Shown here: positions 11,901 to 24,421 of the stretch, in pieces
How positions within the stretch are numbered: position 1 is the stretch's first letter
Layout of the letters: each line of letters starts with the position of its first letter
Assembly (NCBI RefSeq): GCF_022458985.1
Contig: NC_061781.1
Location: 8,047,501-8,111,500, forward strand
Reading direction: 5' to 3'
DNA: 64,000 nucleotides
DNA from: Mugil cephalus
Lineage: Eukaryota; Chordata; Actinopteri; Mugiliformes; Mugilidae
Program-made: the position numbers and the translations under genes
The notes under the pieces: generated by a model
The model's input: the letters and a program-made list of their open reading frames with translations, nothing else
Database searches by the model: none
What the model was told of the DNA's origin: nothing

Positions 11901-14900
11901 CAGACGTCCTCTTTTTCCTGGTCTTTTTGGGACCTAAAAAATGTGTCAAACTTTGAAACAATTTCAGACTTTTCTGGAATTTTGTGCTACTAGAGCGTCA
12001 AACGTGTGTCCACCCGATGAAGGGTCTCCTATTGAACAAACTCAAATCTGCTCACCCTGAAATATGTATTTACATGTACTTCAAGCTTCATGCCAAACAA
12101 CTGGTAATGCAGTTCAGTAATGGTAATGCTTACTAGGTTGTTTTATACCTGATATCTTCTCTAGGTACAAATGAAGCGTATTTGAATGTAATAAAAATGT
12201 ACTTCGGTATCAGTGAGTACATTTATAGTACATACAGTCATTTTGTGTGCTAAATATAAGTGAAATAAACATGTATTACACACAAACATAAGTGTATTGC
12301 TCCCCCAGTAGTACTTTAGTGTTCTTTAAGTAAGTACATTAATTATCACTTAATAGAGTTTTTTTGTACGACCCATACAACTTGAAAAGACTTCATCCTT
12401 TAGCCTGAAGATTAAAAAGGTCATTTAAAAAGTGTGCACTCTCTGAAGTGGTCAATAAAAAATGAATAGCAGTATGCAAAACACGCTGGTCGAAGATTAC
12501 GGACCGGGACACGACACTATCAACATATCATAAAATGCATAATGCATAAAATGCATATACATAAAATATACTGTATACCTCAAATCTCTAAAGCATCAAT
12601 ATGCAATCTGTCCAAATATTTAAGCAGCACCCAATACAATCACTAACATCTGTTTTATATGCTTACTTCTTTCCAGATTTGAGGAATACCAGACGAACAA
12701 AAGCATCACAAACGAACCACAACAGCCTTCAATCTCATCACCCGGTGGTGCACAAATGACTGACAAATTTGGTCTTTTGCAAAAGCAATGGGGAACAGGG
12801 TCCTGAAATAACAGAAAATACACAACCCTGTTTATAGATACGCTGATAGTCGATAGTACAGTAAGTTTCCAGACACTGTGCTCGCAGAATTTCCAGGAAC
12901 AAATGTGTCTGACGTGAGAGCACTGATTAGGAGGAAATGTAACAATGAAAATGTTGTGTTTAAAAAAGAAACTGTAAGCAGCTAAGGGCGAGTGTGTGTG
13001 TATTTTGTTCGGCGGAAGCTCTCGTGCCATATTTGGTTTAGACTTCGTTCAAATAGACACAACTGTAAAGATGTAAAGATGGGTACGTTTCACGTTTAAT
13101 ACATTTCTGTGACGAAGGGAAATTGTTGTTTTGTTTGTTGTTCAGTCCTGATACACCAAACGTGAACCATATAGCAGTTCACCTAGTGAACTAAAGTGAT
13201 GGCTTTAACATAACATTAATATATATTAAAATATACTTGAAGTACTTGTGTTAACTATACATTTCCATTAAATTCAAGTATTAACATGTATCTTAAAAGT
13301 GGAGTAAAATGTACTTGAAGTTGAAACCAAGCAAATTTATAAAAAGAGTCTTTTTAGTACAACGAACATATTTAGTACATTTATCAGCAGCACAGAACAT
13401 AGAATTATACTATGTGTATTTAAATGAAGTATATTTCAGTGGACTTTTTGGGTTTTTTTGACTGTGGTACAAGAAATAGACTTCTTAATCAATACCACTT
13501 TCCCTTTCATGTACTGTAGTGTACATCTATACCACAATAAGATACAGCCATGGGTAGCTTAGCTTAACATTCAGACTGTAAACAAGAGGAAACAAAAAGC
13601 CTAGATCTGAATGAAGGTCAACAACAAGCTCTACAAGACCTAGAGAAGTCGTTTTTTGGAGGGGATTATTGTGGGATCCCTTCAGGATGGATGGCAGCTT
13701 GTGACAGGGATGGACCAGGAAAAAGGTCAATGGGAGCAAACGGGATGGGAATCATTTTAAATTGTGTCTGCCCTGGTGGCTGGTTGTCTAGAATGACGAC
13801 ATACGCTGAACACGTCTTCAAAATAGCCACAGTCATAGGCAAGGACGAAAGTGATGCAATGTGGACTAAAAGACCATGTTGCGTGCATCACACTGACAGT
13901 TTTCAAGGAAATTCCTAAGAGTCAGCTGGTAAAACTTAGAAAGCTTATTGTAAGATGTGTGACTAAGTAACAGTTGGCGTTCAGGAACACCCTTGAGGTG
14001 CCAGGGGTGGTCAAACTGAAAAAAACAAAAAACAAACAAAAAAAAAACAACACGATTGTTTGCACATGTAGCAAAGTAGACGGACAATGCTTCATTAATT
14101 TTGCTGAATAGCTCCTTCACATCAGTGCTTGGCCGGCCAAGAAACTGTAACTGCATGATACTTTAATTTAATATCACAAAGTTTCATATTTACACTTCGG
14201 TTTCTGCAAGTATTTGATTTGTTAATTATTCATCAATGGTGTTTATAACCCCAATTTCTACCCCAATGTTTTGTGTTTTATATCAAGCTAAGCTATTGGG
14301 CTGATAACAGTTGCTACGCATTTGACAGATAGTCACCAATCTTCTTACCTAACTCAAATAAGGGTGGTTCATAACTAATCCTTTAGGTAAATAGAAATGG
14401 TACTTCATTCTAGGCAATAAGAGTTAAAGACAGAGGCAATAAAAACACATACATTTATTTTTTATTTAAGTAAAACAAGACACATCTTGTCCTTCTTCAC
14501 TCACCTTGCTGCAGTATTTTGCCAAAGTATTTGTTGTGGCTGGTGCAGTTCCACCGACGATACCTGAACTGGTACTGGCACTCCCTGACACCCAGCCTGG
14601 CTCCCTTGGCCACCTCGCTGACGATCTCTGGCTGAGTCTGGCAGAGCTCAGCCTGCTTCCCCGCCAGACGCTTCGCCTTCCTGCAAATGCTGTTGGGGTC
14701 CATGACCAGTGGACTGCCCACCGCCCTGCGGAAGGTCAGACAGTGCGAGAAGAAAGGGAACAATCGCTGAGCAACATGACACACAGAAAGCGCATATTGT
14801 TTTCTCTGTTGAGCAACACCTGCTAACTCAATCACAGATTAAACAATGTGCCTGCAATCATCAACAGCAACAAATCAACGTAAGCCAAGTTTTTTTTTTT

Positions 14901-17046
14901 TTCCCCAGCTCAAGAGGCCGCCAGTTCTACCCACCACATCTCAGCTGTGGCGACAATACGCTTCTTGAATGGGCATGTGGGAGACAACAGAGCACAGTTT
15001 CCCAGAGGCATCTGAGCTCTGACGTCAATTTCACAAGTCTGTATTTTGCTCTTGGACGGCTCCTGAGGGAGAGCTGTGTGGTCCTTCCAAAGTTGGAAGT
15101 CATATAGTTGGACGTGTCCTAACAGAAAGGCCATTTACAGTTTACCTTAATGCCGCTTAAGTTGATTTCGGTAAACCAGAAGGGAGACTTTCTAGATTTC
15201 CAGATGATACAGCTTCTCCACAGATGCTGCTGCAGTCAGGAACCTCACCGCTTAAACCACACATACCCTTCAGATCATCCAATCCATAATACTTCCCAGA
15301 TTAAACCCGTCTAAACGAAAAGTGTATGTATTATATTACAGAAAAGAAGCCGAAAAAAAAAATCAGTGTTTAAGTGTGTGGCAGAATAAATTAAGCTTGC
15401 TTTATGTAGTTCAAATATTTAAAACATTAAAATGTATATACGTGAATGATGAATACAACTGTGGACCTCCTCAGCAGCTTTAACGGATGACTGTATATAA
15501 TAAAGATAAATAGTTTATTCTAACTCTTAATGGGAAAAAAGGGCCTGGTTCTACCACTTACAGGCACTGCCATCTGTGGCCACTTCAGTGGCATAAGAGG
15601 AGAGCGGCTTTATGAGATGACTTCATTTCCATTCTTTTCCTCTCCTTTAGTTGTGACAAACTCATCCGTGTTGTACGGCTAACTCGGTGCACATTAAAGC
15701 GTATATGCGACAACTTTTTTTTTCTTGCCCCCCTTTCGTCTACTCCATTTCTCTCTCACCTCTTCCTCACGGGCAACTGACAGTCCCCGAATCTGAGCAG
15801 ATGTGATCCATAACTTTAAGTTTCACGACGAGCACGAGCGGGAGAAAGTGAAAGCAAAAGGCTGCCTCATAAGTTTTCAGTCAGCCTTGTCCCTGTTAAT
15901 CGCACCTCCTGATATCATTCATCTGTCTTGAGAGTTTGTTTTAAGAAGCAGAACAAACACTCTTGACAATCCCCTCTGCTGGCAGTCTGATATGCAGCGA
16001 GACATCTGCACGCATGCACACACACTTGCAGTGATTTTTTTTTTAAAGTCCCTCCGTTTCTGGAAACTGTACTTTTATATTAATAAAACAATTCATATGA
16101 CAGGCTAACATGTCAGCAGATGACTAAATGAAAACACCCTTCATGGGAAGTCTCGTAAGTCTCTTTGCCAAGCCTGTCATGGAAAGGCAGGTCTGGAGGC
16201 CCAAACACTGTCCCAACAGGGCTTAAACACATGATAATGGTAGACAGAATGAATTACAGTTATCTCAGCTTGTAAGAGGAGGAGTAGATTTATTTAATCC
16301 CACACAATCTGCCAAGATATCTGTTATGAAAACCTGGATATTAGAGATAAAAAATGAGTGAGCATACAAAGATGTGTGTGTCTATGTAAACAGTGCAGGA
16401 TCTGATGCATGCACTGTCTACATAGACGCGCACACACATATTTGTATGCACACTCCAGGGACACCCACTGTTGCATTCCTTTTGTGATTATCAAAAGTGT
16501 ATTGCCAACATCGCTATGGAAACAATGGTGTATTTCCAGCACAGATGTTTTGCGGTGCGGTGCGTATGAGCGTGTAGGGTGGTCACACGGATAATTAAAT
16601 CATACAGACAGTCTGTGGCTGTTAATGAGCAGGTACAATACTTAGCAACACAAGCTCCTTCTCAAAACCCACTTATTATCCCGCTGCCACCAGGAAGCGT
16701 GTGTGTGAGAAGAGAAGGGAAAGTGAGACAGAGACACACGGAGAGCGAAACGAATGTCGGTGCATGCAAGTGTATTTCTGTGCAGTCTGTTTTGGATTTT
16801 ATGGATGCGAGAAAGAGAAATGGCTTGTTTGTGCCTACATGTGTGTGTCTGTGAGCGCGGGGCGGGAAGCTAGCTCTGTCAGCAGCTCACAAAAGCCAGC
16901 CTGGTTTTTATAATGGGAGGTGTAGAGTTGTAAAAACCAGTGAATGTACTGGATGAGGTTTTGTCTTGTGTCACTGTCAGAGAAACAAGGAGAGTGTGGA
17001 AGCTGGAGAGATAGAGGGCGAGGAAACATTCCTTAAATCTTCTAGC

Positions 17047-17077
<31 letters not shown>

Positions 17078-17226
17078 AAAAACACATTAAAGTGTAATTG
17101 TGAAAACAGATAAAGGAATATTGTGCCTAACAAAAGAATTTTAACATTACTGAACGTTAAACAATACTTTTGCATCCATACAATGTTGTGTTAAACATGC
17201 TTACAGACTGCATTTACTTGTTATCT

Positions 17227-17261
<35 letters not shown>

Positions 17262-20200
17262 CATTCAGTGAAAAGAGGCATACATGATTTTATTTGATGA
17301 TGAGAGCAGAACTGATTAGCGGTTCATGTGAAACTTTCTAAATCTCCTACTTTCTGTTGGGTAATTTTCCAAATCTAACACTGGCACAGAAGACTGACCC
17401 TGAGAAAGCACTGTGTGGTATTGCAATGCAGTGTGGATTTGGGACAGGACTTTAGTCTGTGTGACCCGGTCTTGCCATTTTCCTCTCTAGATCACAACAC
17501 ATAAACCCAGCAATGCTGCCATAAAATAGTTGCCACGGCACATGGCAGGTTATTTGAAATTCAATTCAGATTTATTTATACAGCACCAGTGTGAATCATA
17601 ACTGCCTGCCAAGCAGGAGGAGGGCTTAGACAAGTTTCTAAGTCTAATTACTGGGCTGAACTCTGTTTCACTTAAAGTGACAGTTTTTCAAGTTTTAAAA
17701 ATGAAGACTGATGTGGATGGATAAAATGGTCCACTGACTTCAGCTGTGGGATAATATGTATTGGACTGCCTTAGAAGTTGACAAACGGGGCATGATGATG
17801 ATGAGAATGAAAATGTTTGAAGTGAGGTGAACTCAGGTGGAAAAGTACACTGCTGGAGATATACCCAAAAATGGGGTGCATCTCAAGTGCCCAGAATTCT
17901 TGCCCTTGTTTGGTTTGGAGTGAAACATTAAAGAGCACATCCTTCCGTGGTGGAGTAAAATATGGGAATACTTATTACAGGCTTCAAAGTGAGGTGCAAA
18001 GAAAAGCAGGGAACCTTTGGCATGAAATGATTTTTATTTCTAGATCCTCGAAGATAAAAGTGCATCATAATTACCTTCTTAAAGTAACTGTAATCGTGTA
18101 CAGTGGTGTGAAAAAGTGTTGGTCCCCTTCCTGATTTCTTACTTTTTTGCATGTTTGCCACACCTTAATGTTTCTGGTCAAACTAATTTAAATACTATAT
18201 AAAAATAACACAAGTAAACACAAAGAAAATGAAGGTTTCTATTATTTAGGGAAAACAAAATCCAAATCTACATGGCCCTGCATGAAAAAGTGATTGCCTC
18301 CTAAACCTAATAACTGGTTGGGCCGCCCTTAGCAGCAACAACTGCAATCAAGCATTTGTGATAACTTGCAATGAGTCTATTACAGCACTGTGGAGGAATT
18401 TTGACCCGCTCATCGTAGCAGAATTGTTATTCAGCCACAGCAAAGGATTTCCAGGCATGAACCACCTTTTTAAGGTCATGTCACAGCGTCTCAATAGGAT
18501 TCAGGTGAGGACTTTGACTAGGCCATTCCGAAGTCTTCATTTAGTTTTTTGTCATCCATTCAGAGGTGCACTTGCTGGTGTGTTTTGGATCATTGTCCTG
18601 ACGCAGAACCCAAGCTTCACTTCAGCTTGAGGTCACAAACAGATGGCTGGACATTCTCCTTCAGTATTTTTTTTGGTAGACAGCAGAATTCATGGTTCCA
18701 TTAATCACAGCAAGTCTTCCAGGTCCTGAAGCAGCAAAACAGCCCCAGACCTATCACACTACCACCACCAGATTTTTACTGCTGGTGTGATGTTCTTTTT
18801 CTGAAATGTGGTGTTACTTTTACTCCAGATGTAATGGGACACACACCTTCCAGAAAGTTCAACTTCTCTTCAACATCTTGTCAGTCCCAGAGTATTTTCC
18901 CCAAAGTCTTGAGGATAACCAAGATGTTTTCTGACAAAACTGAGACAAGCCTTAATGTTCTTTTTGCTCAGCAGAAGTTTTGGTCTTGAACTCTGCCATG
19001 CACTACGTTTTAGCCCCGTCTCTTTCTGATGGCAGAGTCAACTGAGGCCTGCAGTTCTTTGGATGTTGTTGTGGGGTCTTGTGTGTGTCTTTTTGGATGA
19101 CTTGTCGCTGTGCTCTTGGGGTAATTTTGGTCGGCCGGCCACTTCTGGGAAGGTTCACCACTGTTCCATGTTTTCACCATTTGTGGATAATAACTCTCTC
19201 TGTGGTTCAGTGGAATCCCAAAGCTTTAGAAATGTCTTTATAACATTTTCCAAACTGACAGATTTCAATAACTTCCTTTCTCATTTGTTCCTGACTTTCT
19301 TTGGATCGCAGCCTGATGTCTAGCTTTTGAGGATCTTTTGGTCTACTTCACTTTGTCAGACAGGCCCTATTTAAGTGATGTCTTAACTGAGAACAGGTGT
19401 GGCAGTAATCAGGCCTGGGTGTAGCTAGACAAAACTGAACTCAGGTGTGATAAACCACAGTTAAGGTATGTTTTAACAGAGGGTTTTCAAACAAGGCCAT
19501 GTTGATTTGGACTTTTCCCCCTTTAATAAAACTCTTCATTTAAAAAATGCATTTTGTGTTTAGCTGTGTTATATTTGTCTTATCTTTAAATGTGTTTGAT
19601 GACCTGAAACATTTAGGTGTGACAAACGTGCAAGACAATAAGAAATCAGGAAGGGTGCCAACACTTTTCCCCAGACCACTGTATGCATGCAGTGCGTACA
19701 CGAGGTCTGCACGCACATTTTGCACACTCATCCACACTCATCCAAGCAGGTGCCTTCATTACAGGCATGCACACAGATAAAAGTTCCCATGCGGCTGTGA
19801 GTTCAAAGCGAGACGGTAATCAGATCCTCTCCATGCAAAGTGCCACTCGTCCTCAGTCTGTTGTCTAACGATACCTCCCCTGAACAGATAACGAATGCCA
19901 AGGAGGATGTTCAGTCGTTGATAGCATCGTGGGCTTTAAGGAAACACTGTCTCGCATGAACAGGTTTTCGGGATGATAAATACCCAAACAGAGGAAGAGG
20001 ATCACAGCAACTGAAGATAGAACGAGACAATGGATGAGAAGTAGACTATCATGCAAAAAACTTTCGCGATAAATTTGTGGTCCAATCAAGATCTAAACTT
20101 GTTCTCAGTGGATGTCTGCAATATCTTTATGGAGTTATGATGACCTCAGATCAGAGATATTTCATGATTTAATTCTAAAAATAAAGGTTCGGGTTGACAG

Positions 20201-22689
20201 TTGTTCATATTGTACATGAAAAAAGAAACAAAGACATTCCAAAAGGATGCCTTATTCAGTGTGTTCTTGGCCCAGAGGTGGGTCAGAAAGAGATTAAACA
20301 TTTGTGCTCAAAGAGACCTCAGGTTTCATCAAAGATCTCACGGCACCATAGATATGGAGCCGTGCTGTAACGGGGCCCTTCTTTTTTTTCACTCCACCCA
20401 CGAATGAGTGAATTTCATCCCTCTTTAATCCCTCAAGTATGCTGGAGATGAAGACAGTCACGACAAGCGCTAGGCTGAGACGCCAGAGTGAAAAAAGGAC
20501 AGGGGTCGGAGGGAGAAAGCTATAGAGAGAGTCTAAAGGTGGAAAAAGAAGCTGAGGGTTCGGCGTAAGATAAGGAGGAGACAGAATGAGATACAACGTG
20601 ATAAAGAAATCATGCAAACGAGATAAAAGCCAAAACACATGTAAAATTTGTCTCCCGTCCCAAACTGATTTAAAAGATGGAGGGGAAGAAAAGCTCAGTG
20701 GGGCCTCAATAATTTGCTTTGCTGTTTTCGCGACCCTGCAGTCTGGGGCACGTCCATCACTTTCAGACATGTTTGATCATGTTGTTGCTGCTGATGTAAG
20801 GCTGAGAACAGCGAAATTAGTCACAATAAAAACTTTTTTGTAACTTGCACTGCACGCAGCTTGAGCAGTAGCCATTAATTGTGACCGGCAAGAAAACCGA
20901 CACCACCAAACCAATTTCACATGAGAAAAACATTTGTCCGTTTTTAACAACAGCGGCACACCCAACGGCGCTGACAGCCAAAAGATACAAATCGGAGTCA
21001 GAGGGAGGATTAGCCGATATCATGCAGAAAGCTTAACTTATAGCAACTAAAAAGGGGTTACTGCACTATCACTTTCCTATAAATAATAGCAAATAACGTC
21101 GACGAGCGCCTTGGGCAAGCCGAGGTATGTTTGCTACCAAATGAGACACGCTAGTTGCCACATTGACCGTGATGTCTGTCAGTAATCAAAAGCCTCTTTC
21201 ACAAAGAGTCAGCCCTGCGCACACCTCCTCATTATGCTGCTCATTCACAATGAACCAAACAAATCCAGAGTAATGCCGCCCAGTGTGCGTTTTCAGATAG
21301 CATGCCGCAGTAATGCCGAGTCCAGACGTGCAACACAAAAGCATCTGTATCCAATGTTGTGTGTCTCCCATTTACAGATGTCGAGTGAGCTCAGTGATTA
21401 CCTCGGCTGCTGCCTAAAAGGTGCAAAAGCCTATTCAGTCTCCCTGCATTTCAAAAACAGAAGTGGAATGAATGCGCCATAGTCCGACATTAAGCAGGGT
21501 GCTTGAAAGGGGCAATTAAAGGACACGAACGGTGATCAAAGTAATAGCAGGATTTCTTTCCTGACATTGTGCAGGTATGTTCAGATAAAGGCAAACTTGA
21601 AAAGCACAGTTGCAGTGGTGTTTTCGCAGCCTGGAAATAAGATGAAGTTCCTCGCACTTGCTTTTTTTTCTGGTGGAAAGTTGGCCTCTTACCACTCCGT
21701 TGGGAACGGATCACGCTCCGGCAAAGACCTGGTGGGTCATTTGGGCAGGCAGTGATGAAGAGTAACAGGAACATAGCTATACATGGGCGTCGTGGAGTTG
21801 AATTTGTTTACAACAAAATGGCTCTGAAATTCTTTCCTCTGTTTTGGTTGAAAGATGCCCCATTGGAAAATCCCAATGGCAATACCAGGCCGGTGCTGTA
21901 GTGCACAAGCCTTGTTGCTATCTTGTTTGTTGTGTCATGGGCAGGACAAAGTTTCTTCTGAAAGAAAAAATGATTGTACATTTGGCAAATTTGAGGCCAC
22001 TAGAAGCAACTTCACCCCGCTCCCTGGGAACACCTGCAGTATGAAAATAGCCTGACAAACTAACATAAAGGCTACATTATCTTACAAAGTTACATTGCCA
22101 TTTCAGCCATTGAGAGCAAATATTCCCCTCTCCTTTGAATGATAGAGATAGTTTCCTGGACTGCAGTGTGCTGCCTCCTGTAGTGTACACTGTACACTTC
22201 GGATGCTGAATATAAATGTCTACATAAATGCAAGCTGAAAAAAGTGCAGACGTATGCATTCAGTAACTCCAGATACAGTTTTATGTCAGTTCTCCGCTGC
22301 CTATGAAGCCAAACCCACATCGTCATTTAATCCCTATCTGTACCCATCTCCCTGGTCCTGATTAGACATTTCGCATTTTCAGACCAGGGCTTGAGTGGAC
22401 AAGATAAGATCTGCTGCAATGAAACTCTCGTGTGGTGATCATGGAGGTTCTCACCGCACAGTCGGCGCATGTGCGTGGACACGCGTGTGTGTATGTGCAT
22501 GTAAGTTTCTATGACTGTGTGACTGAATGTGTGTGTTTGCATGTCTTTGAGTGCATGTTAAACAGATTACCCGGGATCCACTGGTTGGATATTTGGAGTG
22601 ACACACATAAACACACAAATGAGAACGCTTAGACGTGCGTGTGCACCTGTGGCACGCTCCAGACGGGCTGTCCGCCAAACCGGGGCTGT

Positions 22690-22746
<57 letters not shown>

Positions 22747-23164
22747 TACAAAGTTGGCCATCCTAAGCACTGCAGTCAAAACTAGTATAAGAGAGCAAAG
22801 ACATTCCTCACTCTCTGAGCTGCGCTCTCTGCTCTCAGGCCAAATGATTAGAGCGCTTTAATCAGCAGAGGCTCTGAAAGGACAGCTATCTCCCAGCATT
22901 TCATCTCTCTCGCTCTCCGTCTCTCATTGCGGCTCCCTCTTTTCCTTCAGCGACAACCTATCTGCACGATAGGCATTTTCCTTCAAAGGACAAGTATGGG
23001 AAAAGACATTCAGAGATAGAGACATTCAAACGGAGCGAGTGCGAGGCAGAGAAAGAGAGATGATGGTATGTCCAGCATCTTTCAACAGAGAGAATCATTG
23101 TCTTGGCAGACTGGAGAGCAACCCACAGGTGTGGCTTCACCCTAGCTGCACCACAGCCGGCCAC

Positions 23165-23200
<36 letters not shown>

Positions 23201-24385
23201 CGTGGGGTATGGTGAATATGCCCACTCATTTGCCTGCGTAAGTGAGTGTGTAAGTGCGCCAGTGAACAATTGAGTGAGTGAAAGAAGATGACAACGTATG
23301 TCAGTGGGGATGAAAAGGAAGTAGCTGATTTCTTGGTGTTGATTCCCTTAATCTGCTTCAGCTTTGCCTAAAATAAATATCCCAAGTCCTGTAGAATGCG
23401 CTGCCAAGTGAACACTGACAATAGCATGAAATTGAGCAGAAATTAAATGCGCTTTGACACAAAGGTCCGCTCAGTTCTCCTCCTCTTTCTGAGTTAAATT
23501 CAGCTGTAGTACATGACAAGATTTTAAATTAAACCCTATAAACTAATTACTGTCCACAATAAGGTAATTGTTTTTCGAAGTTTCTTTCCACAGCTGGGTC
23601 ACAGCAACAGTCCTGCACTCTTCTGACTAGATTAAAAGTCTATTTTGGCCCTGCATCCAAAGTAAGCCCACTGAAAACAGTCACACGAAACTCTTCTCAC
23701 TTTTAAGCGGGGTTCGTGCGAACCGGAGGGCGCCTGTGATGTTACAGAGACGGGTTTCTTTCACATCTGGACCACTTTTTGATCACTGATTTTAGACGTC
23801 TGATCAGCCGAGCACAAGCGTGTATTAACGTTCCTTCGGTCAAGCAGCTGTTTAAGATTGAGCGTGCTTGAAAACAAAACAAAATCTACATGGGAATAAC
23901 GATGGAAAGTCTGGGTGGCTAAACCAGCCGCAGGTCTTGTAGGCTTGGCAGCTACGGGGCGGATGAGTGGATGCATGTTGTCAAACATGCAAACCCCATT
24001 TTGGGATTTAGGTGCAGCCTTAGCTTCTTGTTTAGTGACTCTTCCCACCCTGACGCCGTCTCCACTTTCCCACATTGCAGCAGAAAGCGTCCACCCCACT
24101 TGCCCATCACTTCAGTGTCATTTACATGCGGAATTAAACGTGTGAAGAGGACGACGATACAATGTTATAATGCACAGTTGGTGAACACTGTAGATATAGA
24201 CAGGAACTTGTTTAAGAAATGTTTGAAGGGGTCCGTCTGCCAGTCATACAAGGACATAGACTCACAGAGCCTCCGTGACACTACATCCCACACTGACCTT
24301 GACTGGGCTGTGAATGAACAGTGGGAGGATTCAATAGAAAAAAAAAATCACAAAGCTTCACATTGAAACACTGCAGAAGTGTGTG

Positions 24386-24421
<36 letters not shown>

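Larger units (their letters stand above)
4086..14504 (-). other. wnt6 intron 2 (10.4 kb)
   Basis: Bounded by GTGAGT after exon 2 and TCTAG before exon 3. It contains a hAT-type MITE (6028-6263), a short element with inverted ends (11891-12060), two inverted copies of a dispersed repeat (about 5575-5665 and 9505-9605), a poly(T) run (9268-9291) and AT-rich segments around 12.1-12.4 and 13.2-13.5 kb. No open frame of coding character. Introns of this length in developmental genes often hold enhancers, but none can be recognised from one sequence. Confidence 0.8.

Noticed and set aside
20294..20770. 158-codon minus-strand ORF in wnt6 intron 1
   Set aside because: Low-complexity hydrophobic translation, no flanking exons, no similarity recognised.
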